DNA of 64,000 nt from a bacterium (lineage in GTDB: Bacteria; UBA8248). The notes beneath the pieces are model-generated. The model was not told the DNA's origin and did no database searches. It saw only the letters and a program-made list of their open reading frames with translations. Of the stretch, positions 17,610 to 26,058 are shown one piece after another. Positions within the stretch are counted from its first letter, which is position 1; every line of letters starts with the position of its first letter. The DNA is taken from assembly GCA_022825065.1 (NCBI GenBank), contig JAJDYR010000013.1, positions 1 to 64,000 of the forward strand, in the 5' to 3' direction. Position numbers and translations under genes: made by a program.

Positions 17610-18830
17610 TCAAAGAAGCAGGCGGTCGTCCATGCGCGAGCGCGTCAGCACCTCATGTCCCTCTTCGGTGATGAGCACCGTCTCCTCGATGCGCACGCCG
17701 CCGCCTCCGGGCACGTCGGGCACCCAGATGAGCGGCTCGATGGCGAAGACCATGCCGGGTTCCAAGTCCACTTCTTCCGAGTCCGGGTCGGGCTCTCCGA
17801 TGTAGGGAGGTTCGTTGGGGGATGTGCCCACCGCGTGGCCGATGCTGAGCGAGAACCAGTTCTTCCTCAAGCCGTATTTCTCGCCCGTCTCCCAGATGCG
17901 CTCGGCCACCTGCTTGTTGGTGAACCCCGGCCGGGTGCGCTCGAGACCCAACTCCAGGGATTCATGCACGGCGGTGTAGATCTCCTTTTGCCGTTTCGAG
18001 GGCTTTCCGCAGATCATCGTGCGAGCCACGTCGCCGAAATACCCGTTCCACTGCGCGCCGATGTCGATGAACACCAGATCGCCGCTGCGGATGATCTTGT
18101 CGCTCGCGAAGCGATAGGGCGGCGACATGTGCTCGCCCGAGGCGACGAAAGGGGAGACCAGGTGCGCCATTTCGCCCCCGTAGTGGTGGAGCACCTTCAT
18201 CGCGTCCGCCGCCACGTCGCACTCGCGCTTTCCGGCGCGCACGCTGTCCATGGCCTCCTCGTTCACGGCGTCGGCGATCGCGCAGGCCTCGCGGATCATG
18301 TAGACCTCCTCGGGCATCTTGTGGCGGCGCACCTTGTGCATGAACGAATCGCCGTTCACGAACTCCACGTCGTCCAGGTGCTTCTGGTAGGCGCTGAACT
18401 GGATGAACGTCATGAGATCGAGACCCACCCGCTTGCCGATAAGGCCGAGGTCTTCAAAGAGGGGGCGCAGCGTCTCGCGGATCATCTTGTCCACGAGGGG
18501 CTGCTCCTCCATCTTCGCCAGGTGATGGAATTTCTCTATCCAGGGCATGTCGCGCGAGACGCGGGGAATCTCGCCCCCGTTGGTCATGACGTGCGCTCTT
18601 CCCTCCTGCGGGAGGATGACGGCGTTTCTCGTTCCCTCGCGGTGCGCCAGAAAAGAGGAGCGCATGCTCGTGAGGTAGCGTACGTTCTCCACCTTCCAGA
18701 GGAAAAGTGCGTCGATGTCCTGCTCGGCCATCGCTTTCTGCGCCTTCTCCACCCGCTTTCGGCGGAGTGCGCCCACGTCGACGCGCTCCTCGTAGTCGAC
18801 GTTGAATTGGCCCCGCGCGAATCCCGGCAT
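17610..18830 (-). CDS. M24 family metallopeptidase (Xaa-Pro dipeptidase/creatinase-like)
   Basis: 406 residues. The N-terminal creatinase-like domain (about 1-170) precedes the pita-bread catalytic domain (about 175-400). Metal ligands appear intact: D in FIDIGAQWNGYFGD (two Asp), H in SIGHAVG, E in FAIEP and E in VRIEETV. It would cleave an N-terminal residue before proline or hydrolyse a C-N bond as creatinase does. GAGGAGAAG precedes the ATG. Co-directional with the VOC protein upstream; a second M24 gene with an altered metal site lies at 26059. Confidence 0.88.
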   Translation of the reverse strand: MPGFARGQFNVDYEERVDVGALRRKRVEKAQKAMAEQDIDALFLWKVENVRYLTSMRSSFLAHREGTRNAVILPQEGRAHVMTNGGEIPRVSRDMPWIEKFHHLAKMEEQPLVDKMIRETLRPLFEDLGLIGKRVGLDLMTFIQFSAYQKHLDDVEFVNGDSFMHKVRRHKMPEEVYMIREACAIADAVNEEAMDSVRAGKRECDVAADAMKVLHHYGGEMAHLVSPFVASGEHMSPPYRFASDKIIRSGDLVFIDIGAQWNGYFGDVARTMICGKPSKRQKEIYTAVHESLELGLERTRPGFTNKQVAERIWETGEKYGLRKNWFSLSIGHAVGTSPNEPPYIGEPDPDSEEVDLEPGMVFAIEPLIWVPDVPGGGGVRIEETVLITEEGHEVLTRSRMDDRLLL

Positions 18831-18925
18831 GTATTTCTTCTCCTCTGGCGGGGACGCCCGCGCGGCGAGAATGGCACACCGCGCTCAGCGACCCGAAAGT
18901 TTTTTTGTGAGGTAACGAATCGTTC

Positions 18926-19306
18926 TTAAGGCTCTTCCACCAGTTCGATCACGACGTTGTCGGGCGCGATGATGAAGGCTGTCCGCGAACCCAGAACGCC
19001 GTCTCCCGGTTTTTTCGTGAAGACGACGCCTGCTTTCTCCAGGCGTTCCGCCACTTCGTCGATGCCTTCGACCTGGATTCCGAAGTGATGGAGGCCGCGG
19101 CCCACCTTGGCCATGGAATCGTCCTCATCGGCCCTCAAGCCGCGAATGCGTATCTCCACCTCGCCCAGCATCACGCTGATGTAGGGGGAGCCGCGGTATT
19201 CGATCTCGGGCGTGAACAGCTCGCCGCCGAAGTGGTCGATGTAGAAATCCGCCGCCGCTTGCGGGTCCTTGGCGACGTGATGCACGTGATGGGTTCGTGA
19301 TGCCAC
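18926..19306 (-). CDS. VOC (glyoxalase/dioxygenase-like) protein
   Basis: 126 residues, two betaalphabetabetabeta modules (THHVHHVAKDPQAAADFY ... GLHHFGIQVEGIDE ... VIELVEEP). Likely divalent-metal ligands are the His in HHV and HHF and the final Glu in VIELVE, as in methylmalonyl-CoA epimerase or glyoxalase I relatives. GTG 19306 is chosen because GGGAGG lies 7 bases upstream. The gene starts 28 bases after the acyl-CoA dehydrogenase, suggesting a shared transcript and possibly a shared acyl-CoA substrate (inference). Confidence 0.82.
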   Translation of the reverse strand: MASRTHHVHHVAKDPQAAADFYIDHFGGELFTPEIEYRGSPYISVMLGEVEIRIRGLRADEDDSMAKVGRGLHHFGIQVEGIDEVAERLEKAGVVFTKKPGDGVLGSRTAFIIAPDNVVIELVEEP

Positions 19307-19334
19307 CCTTTTTCCTCCCTTGTTCGTGATGGTC

Positions 19335-20612
19335 CTAGAGTCCGTCACCAACGGCGACGTAGGCGCCGCCCGGCACGGGGTTTTCCTCCTCGCTCCGCGC
19401 GCCCCACTCGCCGGTGATGGCGTACATCGCGCGCACCTTCTTCATGTTGTTCCCGCCGTCGCTCGAGAACAGCATGTTGTGCGTGTCGCGGAACCATTTT
19501 TCGAGAAAATTCTCACGCTGCACGCCCACGCCCGCGTGTATCTCCATCGCCATTTTCGTGACGTCGCAGGAGATTTCGTGCGCGAAGGCGCTGGCGGTGA
19601 GCGTCATGGGCGGGTCGATGGGAATCTCGTGGCGCATGTCCTGACGCCACGCCGCGTAGTGGACGTAGGCGCGCGCCGCCTGGATTTTCGTGTACATGTC
19701 GACGAGCTTGATGCCGACCGACTGGTGGTGCGCGATGGGTCGTCCGCTCTGTTTGCGGTTTTGCGCGAATTCGAGCGATTTCTCATACGCCGCGCGCGCC
19801 ACGCCGATCTGACCCGCCGCGTTGATGAGGGCGTCGCCGCGCAGGTGGCGCCGGATGTAGGAGACGCCGCAGTTTTCTGGTCCCAGGCGGTACTTGGCGG
19901 GGACGACCGCGTCCTCGAAGATGATCTCCGCGTTCTGGTTCAGGCGGTAGCCCATCTTGTTGTGCACCTTGCCCATCTTCACGCCGGGCGCGTCCGTGGG
20001 CACCATGAGGAGGGAAGCCCCCTGCTCGACGCCCACGTCGGGGTTCGTGCGCACGAACGTGAACATGAGGCGCGCCCAGCCCACGTTGGAGATGAAGTGC
20101 TTCTTCCCGTTCACGATGTAGTTGTCCCCGTCGAGCACGGCGGTGGTCTGGTATCCGCCGTCCGCCCCGTTGTAGGGGAGCTGGTTCTCGGAACCCGATT
20201 GCGGCTCTGTCGTCGCCGTGCCGATGAGGAACGTGGGGTCGCTCACGTACTCGCGCATCCAGTAGTCCGCCAGTTCCGGGTCTCCCAGCAGCTCGCTCGC
20301 GAGGATGTGGGCGATCTTCGTGGAGGAGAGCATGAACCCCGTGGCGCCCCTGTCGCCCCAGGAAATCTCCTCGCCCACGATGCAGTGCGTGAGCAGATCG
20401 TCCACGCCGCCGCCGCCGTATTCCTTGGGGATGCTCATCGTTCGGAGGCCCGTCTTGTCGAGTTTTTCGAGAAGATGGGGCATGTAGGCGCAATCCAGCG
20501 GGTCTTCCTTGTGATCCAGTTCCAGGCTGATGGGCCGGATTTCGTCCCGCGCGAATTCGTGCGCGATTCTTTTATACTCTTTTTGCTCGTCGGTCATTCG
20601 GTAGTCGTACAT
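19335..20612 (-). CDS. Acyl-CoA dehydrogenase
   Basis: 425 residues, typical length. The N-terminal helical domain has YKRIAHEFARDEIRPI, followed by the FAD/beta-barrel middle region (QSGSENQLPY, GKKHFISNVGWA) and the C-terminal helical domain ending in REHNMLF-like sequence (FRDTHNMLFSSDGG). It forms an enoyl-CoA by FAD-dependent alpha,beta-dehydrogenation, passing electrons to ETF. ATG 20612 has GAAGGAGA just upstream; the longer frame adds a low-complexity leader. It lies between the Gfo/Idh/MocA gene and the VOC gene on the same strand. Confidence 0.9.
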   Translation of the reverse strand: MYDYRMTDEQKEYKRIAHEFARDEIRPISLELDHKEDPLDCAYMPHLLEKLDKTGLRTMSIPKEYGGGGVDDLLTHCIVGEEISWGDRGATGFMLSSTKIAHILASELLGDPELADYWMREYVSDPTFLIGTATTEPQSGSENQLPYNGADGGYQTTAVLDGDNYIVNGKKHFISNVGWARLMFTFVRTNPDVGVEQGASLLMVPTDAPGVKMGKVHNKMGYRLNQNAEIIFEDAVVPAKYRLGPENCGVSYIRRHLRGDALINAAGQIGVARAAYEKSLEFAQNRKQSGRPIAHHQSVGIKLVDMYTKIQAARAYVHYAAWRQDMRHEIPIDPPMTLTASAFAHEISCDVTKMAMEIHAGVGVQRENFLEKWFRDTHNMLFSSDGGNNMKKVRAMYAITGEWGARSEEENPVPGGAYVAVGDGL

Positions 20613-20663
20613 AGGTCTCCTTCCTTCCTGTGAAGGGCGGGTCTGCCCCGCCGCCATTTGCGT

Positions 20664-21695
20664 CTAATCGCCTTCTTCGAGTACCTCCGCCACTTCCACG
20701 GGCTCACCGCGCTCCCAGGAGCGCATGGCCGCCCACACGGCGCCCAGAACGTGGAGTCCTTCGGGTCCGCCCACCTCGGGCGGGCGGTTATCCCGGACGG
20801 CGCCTGCGAAATCCTTGAATTCTTCTATCAGGTAGTCTTGTCTCGGGTATTCCTCATACGGGATCTCTTCGCGCTTCTCCCCGTCGGGTCGCAGGATTTT
20901 GATGCCCTCCCACCTGTCGTGGTAGAGGTTCGCCTCATCCCCGTAGGCGTTCATGAAATAGGTGTAGCGCCCGTTCGGCGTGCGCGGACTGATGAAGCTC
21001 GTCCCCAGCGTGCCGAGCAGGCCGGATTCGAACTCGAACCACACGACGCTCACGTCGGGAATTTCCGATTTTGTCTTTATTTTGCTGAACGCCGCAGACG
21101 CGCGCTTTATCGGCCCGTAGAGATACAGGAGGTTGTCCACCTGGTGTATGGCCACCTGGAGGAGCGGGCCGCCGGGGGAGCCTTCCGCGTACCATTGCCA
21201 GTTGTCCGGCGTGTAGTGAAGCCCCCGGTCGTTCGAATAGTTGGTCTCGGCCATCGCCAGGGTGCCGATGGTTCCCTCATCGAGCAGTTGCTTGAAGAGG
21301 CGATGGCCCCGGAGCCATCTCGAACTCGCGCCTACGCCCAGGGTGACGCCGGCGTCCTCGCAGGCGCGGATCATCTTCTTGGCATCCGCGATGGAGGCGG
21401 CGATCGGCTTGTCGACGAGTACGTGCTTCCCTTGTTCGGCCGCCGCCATCGCGAGTTCGGCGTGCTTGTTGTTGGGCGCAGCGATGACCACGGCGTCCAC
21501 ATCGGGGTGACGCACCACCGCCTCGTAGCTCGCCTCCTCGCCGCATGAGAATTTTTCGCTGAACGCCTTTCGTTTTTCGGGCGTTCTGGTGAAGCACGTG
21601 GTGATCTTCATCCCGGGCGTTCTCTCGATGTAGGACGCCAGTGTGTTGCCCCAGCGGCCCAGCCCGACCACGGCCACCCTCAATGGATCGCTCAT
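20664..21695 (-). CDS. Gfo/Idh/MocA-family oxidoreductase
   Basis: 343 residues. It begins with LRVAVVGLGRWGN; the EKP signature is DKP here (VLVDKPIAAS), and HQVDNLLYLYG lies in the C-terminal domain near the usual catalytic H/D. NAD(P)-dependent oxidation or reduction of a sugar-like substrate is expected. The ATG at 21695 has GAGGAGAG upstream and lies 30 bases after the ABC permease, so it is part of the same leftward unit. Confidence 0.88.
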   Translation of the reverse strand: MSDPLRVAVVGLGRWGNTLASYIERTPGMKITTCFTRTPEKRKAFSEKFSCGEEASYEAVVRHPDVDAVVIAAPNNKHAELAMAAAEQGKHVLVDKPIAASIADAKKMIRACEDAGVTLGVGASSRWLRGHRLFKQLLDEGTIGTLAMAETNYSNDRGLHYTPDNWQWYAEGSPGGPLLQVAIHQVDNLLYLYGPIKRASAAFSKIKTKSEIPDVSVVWFEFESGLLGTLGTSFISPRTPNGRYTYFMNAYGDEANLYHDRWEGIKILRPDGEKREEIPYEEYPRQDYLIEEFKDFAGAVRDNRPPEVGGPEGLHVLGAVWAAMRSWERGEPVEVAEVLEEGD

Positions 21696-21724
21696 CTTGT
21701 TTCTCTCCTCATTCCGTAACGAAC

Positions 21725-22630
21725 TCACACCGATTTCAAACGCGGGTCCAGCACGTTTCTCAACCAGTCGCCCACGAGGTTCGCCCCCAGAACCGTCACC
21801 GTAATCGCCAGACCGGGCAGGGTGACGACCCACCAAGAGGTGTAGAGGTGCACCTTCCCGTCGCTCAGCAGGCCGCCCCAGGTAGGCGTGGGCGGCGGAA
21901 CGCCGAGACCCAGAAAGCTCAGCCCCGCCTCGATGATGATCATCCTTCCGAGATACAGGGAGGCGATGATGATGACGGGGGCCAGGACGTTCGGGAGAAT
22001 ATGGCGGACGATGATGCGGAAATGACTCCCGCCGATGCTCCGCGCCGCCTGGACGAACTCCTGCTCGCGCAGCGTGAGCACCTCGCCGCGCACGACGCGG
22101 GCGTAGATGACCCAGATGCGCATCGACATCACGAGTATGAGCACGACGAGGCTCGGCCCCACGATGGCGATGGTCGCCAGCGCCAGCAGTATGAACGGAA
22201 ACGAGAGCACAAGGTCCACGAGCCGCATGAGCAGAAAATCCACCTTTCCGCCGAAATAGCCCGCCACCAGCCCCACGCAAAGCCCGAAGCATCCCGTGAG
22301 CAAAACGGCGAAAAAGCCCACCAGCAGCGAAATGCGCGCGCCGTAGATGAGCCTGCTCAGAAAGTCCCGCCCCAGGTGATCCGTGCCGAGCAGGTAGATT
22401 TGCTGGCCGTCCGACCACATGGGCGGCTTGAGATTTCTGTCCAGGAGTTGGGCCTGGGGATCCATGGGAGCGAGCAATGGTGCGAAGACGGCCATCACAA
22501 CCACTGACAAGAGAATCACGCAGCCCAGGAGTGCGGATTTATCCTTCCACAAAGATGCCCATACCTTCGGGCGCTCGGGGAGCGCTTCGAGTTCCATCGT
22601 TTCCTGAATCGCGAGCGCTTGTTCTCTCAT
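21725..22630 (-). CDS. ABC transporter permease, DppC/OppC type
   Basis: 301 residues with an N-terminal OppC-type segment and about six membrane helices. The EAA-loop signature is recognisable (EFVQAARSIGGSHFRIIVRHILPN). GTDHLGRDFLSRLIYGAR is a typical DppC marker. It forms the channel with the DppB-like partner just upstream (ATGA overlap at 22627-22630). No ATPase genes follow, so DppD/F equivalents must be encoded elsewhere. Substrate class is peptide, nickel or opine-like; it cannot be resolved. Confidence 0.92.
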   Translation of the reverse strand: MREQALAIQETMELEALPERPKVWASLWKDKSALLGCVILLSVVVMAVFAPLLAPMDPQAQLLDRNLKPPMWSDGQQIYLLGTDHLGRDFLSRLIYGARISLLVGFFAVLLTGCFGLCVGLVAGYFGGKVDFLLMRLVDLVLSFPFILLALATIAIVGPSLVVLILVMSMRIWVIYARVVRGEVLTLREQEFVQAARSIGGSHFRIIVRHILPNVLAPVIIIASLYLGRMIIIEAGLSFLGLGVPPPTPTWGGLLSDGKVHLYTSWWVVTLPGLAITVTVLGANLVGDWLRNVLDPRLKSV

Positions 22631-23544
22631 TCGTAACTGATCCGCGGGTCGAGATAGGCGTATACCAAATCCACCGCCAGATTGATGATCACGAACCCCG
22701 ACGCCAGAAGAAACACGGCGGCCTGGACGATCGGGAAATCGCGGTTCGCGATCGAATCGACCACCAGCCGCCCGACTCCCGGCCAGGCGAAAACGACCTC
22801 GATGATCACGGTTCCCCCGAGGAGAATGCCCAAATCCAGTCCCATGACGGTCACGATGGGGATCGAGGAATTCTTAAGAGCGTGGACCATGAGCACGATT
22901 TTTTCGCTCAACCCCTTCGCCCGCGCCGTGGTGATGTAGTCCTGGCGCAGCACCTCGAGCATCTGGGAGCGCATGAGCCTTGCGAGCCGGGCGAGGTGAT
23001 ACGTGGAGGCGGCGAAAGCCGGCATGATGAAATGCTCCCACCCGCCGCGGCCGAAAGAGGGCAAAAGCCCCAGCGTCACCGAGAAGAACATGATGAACAT
23101 GATCGCCAGCCAGAAATCGGGAACCGCCTGCATCAGCACCGTGATTCCCACGCAGCCCTTGTCGTAAGTCGAACCCTCTCTGAATGCCGCCAGGCAACCG
23201 AAGGGAATCCCGATGAGCACGGCGAAGGCGAAGGCGCCAACCGCCATCTCTATCGTCGCCGGGAAATGCTCCAGAACGAGGCCCATGGCCGATTCGCCGT
23301 GTTCGGTGGATTCCCCGAAATTCCCCTGCAGGGCGTTCGAGAAAAACCGCCCGTACTGCACATGGAGCGGCTGGTCGAACCCCATGAGTTTTCTCAGGTG
23401 CTCGATGTCTTCGTGGGTCGCATCGGTGTCGAGCATCACCAGGACGGGGTCGCCCGTCATGTGAAGCAGGAGAAACACGATGATCATGACGCACTTGAGG
23501 AGGACGATTGCCTGAATCAAGCGCTTTACGACATATCCGGCCAT
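22627..23544 (-). CDS. ABC transporter permease, DppB/OppB type
   Basis: 305 residues from ATG 23544 (a TTG 18 bases upstream has no ribosome-binding site). The N-terminus (YVVKRLIQAIVLL) and the periplasmic stretch before TM2 are typical of DppB. Further features are about six helices, the EAA loop (DYITTARAKGLSEKIVLMVHALKNS), and the C-terminus VYAYLDPRISYE. It pairs with the DppC-like protein. The usual neighbouring binding protein is separated from it by an unrelated gene (23614-24381). Confidence 0.92.
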   Translation of the reverse strand: MAGYVVKRLIQAIVLLKCVMIIVFLLLHMTGDPVLVMLDTDATHEDIEHLRKLMGFDQPLHVQYGRFFSNALQGNFGESTEHGESAMGLVLEHFPATIEMAVGAFAFAVLIGIPFGCLAAFREGSTYDKGCVGITVLMQAVPDFWLAIMFIMFFSVTLGLLPSFGRGGWEHFIMPAFAASTYHLARLARLMRSQMLEVLRQDYITTARAKGLSEKIVLMVHALKNSSIPIVTVMGLDLGILLGGTVIIEVVFAWPGVGRLVVDSIANRDFPIVQAAVFLLASGFVIINLAVDLVYAYLDPRISYE

Positions 23545-23613
23545 AGGTGTCTCTTTACACAAGGCGACCCGCCACTCGCATCAGAGGGGCCGCCTGATGG
23601 TGGACTGACGCAT

Positions 23614-24381
23614 TCAACAGTGTAGATATTTTTCATTGCCAGCTACCCACGCTGCAAAAAGCGGTATTTTCGATGAATCGGGAGAAAGACATTGCGCTTT
23701 TTCAGCCGATGCCTGAACACCAAAGAGCTCCAAGAATTTCTCATAATCTGACCAGCCTGTTTGAGGCTTGGTTTGACTAAACGAATGCACGAGCATGACG
23801 GCGGCAACTGCGCGAAAACGTTCGCCTTCTATAATCGCCGAAGCGGCGCGATGCAGAAGCTGATAACGCACTTCATCAGGTGGTTTGGTGTGCTCGAGGC
23901 CGAGTTTTTTCAATATGTGTTTCAGTCGGTTTTTCTTCCCCGATGATGCATTCTTGCGCCATTTCCCCAGTTTTTCATCAAACGACTCGTCAACTTTCCC
24001 CTCAACCATGATGGTTATCAGCCCCTTACGGGACTTTGCCACGACGAATATGTCGTTTTGCGACGATCTAGTGCCACCAGGAAGAGGCACTTTGAATTCA
24101 GGTACGGCCAAGATCGGGGTTAGGTCATCAAGCAGTGGATCGGCGGTGGTATTGAACGCGGCTGATATCTCAAGCGGAAAACGATCTTCAGCGTTCTCCC
24201 AGCAATGAGCTAATGTTTTAGCCGAGTAACCAGTTTTCCAATGCTTATCTGGCTCTGCAAGGAACCATTTCCAATCTTCCGGTCCAGTTGTAACCCGCCA
24301 GGATGAACACTCTCGACCTTTCATCCAGTCAAGCAACCCTTCCCTATTTTCTGGTTTGGTTGTGGGAAGCAATATCCGCAT
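23614..24381 (-). CDS. DUF6946-like protein, possible PD-(D/E)XK nuclease
   Basis: 255 residues. HWKTGYSAKTLAHCWE and FPLEISAAF at the N-terminus, and ITIMVEGKVDESF in the middle, place it with a family I associate with DUF6946. The hydrophobic strand followed by ExK (VEGK) resembles the PD-(D/E)XK active site. Function is unknown; a nuclease or restriction-like role is inference. Base composition is visibly more AT-rich than the flanking transporter genes, and the gene interrupts a binding-protein/permease set on the same strand. It therefore looks like acquired DNA. GAAGGA precedes the ATG by 6 bases. Confidence 0.7.
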   Translation of the reverse strand: MRILLPTTKPENREGLLDWMKGRECSSWRVTTGPEDWKWFLAEPDKHWKTGYSAKTLAHCWENAEDRFPLEISAAFNTTADPLLDDLTPILAVPEFKVPLPGGTRSSQNDIFVVAKSRKGLITIMVEGKVDESFDEKLGKWRKNASSGKKNRLKHILKKLGLEHTKPPDEVRYQLLHRAASAIIEGERFRAVAAVMLVHSFSQTKPQTGWSDYEKFLELFGVQASAEKAQCLSPDSSKIPLFAAWVAGNEKYLHC

Positions 24382-24440
24382 GTAATTCCTTCTATGCTCT
24401 GTGCGTAAATTTCGATCAAGGCGCTTTATCTTACGAACGC

Positions 24441-24479
24441 CTCCGGCCAGGGCGTGGTTGATTCACGCCCCGGCCGGAG
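24441..24479 (-). terminator. Strong hairpin after the binding-protein gene
   Basis: CTCCGGCCAGGGCGTG (24441-24456) pairs with CACGCCCCGGCCGGAG (24464-24479), 15 of 16 pairs, with a 7-base loop. It lies 27 bases past the stop of the binding-protein gene. There is no U-tract. Such hairpins in ABC operons often cause partial termination or protect the binding-protein message. Confidence 0.6.
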
Positions 24480-24505
24480 TTTCGCTTCGAATGATAAAAT
24501 CGATC

Positions 24506-26020
24506 CTACTTGAGGCCGACCTCGGCGGCTATCAGCTTTCCGTCGGCGCGTGGTTTCCAGTCTATCTTCTTGTTCGCGCCGAAGATGCGGAAGGTCTGAT
24601 ACAGCGGAACGATCGGCACCTTCTCGTGACGCAGTACGCGGGCGATTTCCTGATATTTCTTCTCACGCGACTTGTTGTCCAGCGTCGAGCGCGCGTCGTT
24701 GATCATCGCGTCCACGCCCTTGTCGCGGAATCCGCCGTAGGCCGAACGGCTGCTGATGGCGCCGGCGAACATGTGCTCCGCGCTGAAGGCCGTGTTCATC
24801 CGAGCCAGATAGTACAGGAACGGTTTCACGTTCTTCTTGTACTTGCTGAAGATGATCTTTTTCATCGCGCCCCATTCCATCACGCGAACGTTCGCCTTGA
24901 GGCCGACTTTCGCCCACTGGCCGGCGATGCCCTCGAGCGCTTCCTTGCCCATCATGAAGCGTCCGCGGGGGATGTACACGTCGAAGGAGAATCCCTTCGC
25001 GAACCCGGCCTCGGCGAGCAGTTTCTTCGCCTGGGCGGGGTCGTAGGGATAGGGCTTGAGTTCGGGGTTGAAGCCGAAGCTCGCGGGACCCTGGATGATC
25101 GCCACCGACTTGGCGAAGCCCATCATCACGTTCTTGGTGATGGCCTCACGGTTGATGGCGAGGTTCATGGCCCGACGCACCCGCACGTCCATCCAGGGCG
25201 CGCCCTCTTTGATCACCATCAGGATGTAGTTGGTGCGCGGCGACTGCTTGGCGATGACGTCTGTCTTGCCGCTCGCGCGCACGCGCTCGCTCAGGGCCGG
25301 AGGCAGGTTGTCGATGACGTCCACGTCACCCGAGATGAGTGCGGAGACGCGCGTGGTGGACTCGGGGATGAACTTCACCACTGCCGTCTTCACCCTGGGT
25401 TTTCTCCAGGCGTTGGGGTTCGCCTCGTAGACGACTTCCTGGCCCTTGCGCCATTTCTTCATCACGAAGGGACCGCTGCCCACCGGGTTGCGAGAGAGGT
25501 GTTTTTTGTCGTGTTTCTTGTAGTAGTCGGGCGGCACGATGAAGCCGTAGATCGCCAGGAACGGCGGGAGCATGGGGTCGGGTTTTTTCGTGTGAATCCG
25601 GACCGTGTGCTCGTCGACCACTTCGAGTTTCGCCATGCTCTTGAAGTAGCGGTACTGCCTCGATTTCATCTTGGGGTCTAGGATCCGCTCGAAACTGAAC
25701 TTGACGGCCGCCGCGTTCACGGGGTCGCCGTTGCTGAACTTCACGCCCTTCCTGAGCTTGAACTCCCACACCTTGGGACTCACCATCTTGTAGCTCTCGG
25801 CGAGCTGGTTCGTCATGGAGCCGTCGGGAGCGCGCGCGAGCAGCGTCTCGAAAACGTTCGGGTGATGCATCGAAATCGGCAGGGAACTGAAGGTGTGCGG
25901 ATCGAACGTCGTAAGCGCACCGGCCATGCCCAGCACCACCTTCCCCTTGGGCGCCGCCTTCACTCCCACGGGGAGCAACAGCAGCGACAGAACAACCATC
26001 CAAAGCCAAAGCTTCTTCAT
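24506..26020 (-). CDS. Extracellular solute-binding protein, family 5 (DppA/OppA type)
   Basis: 504 residues. The signal peptide is residues 1-22 (MKKLWLW, hydrophobic core, VKAAPKG). The mature protein has FDPHTFSS, LAESYKMVSPKVWEFKLRKGVKFSNG and RRAMNLAINREAI, all standard for SBP_bac_5. There is no lipobox cysteine, so it is a soluble periplasmic protein. It delivers a peptide or similar ligand to the DppB/DppC pair downstream. GAGGAGGAAC precedes the ATG. It lies 38 bases after an M24 peptidase gene, hinting that imported peptide-like material is processed by that enzyme. Confidence 0.92.
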   Translation of the reverse strand: MKKLWLWMVVLSLLLLPVGVKAAPKGKVVLGMAGALTTFDPHTFSSLPISMHHPNVFETLLARAPDGSMTNQLAESYKMVSPKVWEFKLRKGVKFSNGDPVNAAAVKFSFERILDPKMKSRQYRYFKSMAKLEVVDEHTVRIHTKKPDPMLPPFLAIYGFIVPPDYYKKHDKKHLSRNPVGSGPFVMKKWRKGQEVVYEANPNAWRKPRVKTAVVKFIPESTTRVSALISGDVDVIDNLPPALSERVRASGKTDVIAKQSPRTNYILMVIKEGAPWMDVRVRRAMNLAINREAITKNVMMGFAKSVAIIQGPASFGFNPELKPYPYDPAQAKKLLAEAGFAKGFSFDVYIPRGRFMMGKEALEGIAGQWAKVGLKANVRVMEWGAMKKIIFSKYKKNVKPFLYYLARMNTAFSAEHMFAGAISSRSAYGGFRDKGVDAMINDARSTLDNKSREKKYQEIARVLRHEKVPIVPLYQTFRIFGANKKIDWKPRADGKLIAAEVGLK

Positions 26021-26058
26021 CTCGTGTTCCTCCTCTCAGGTAAGAATCAAACAAGCCG

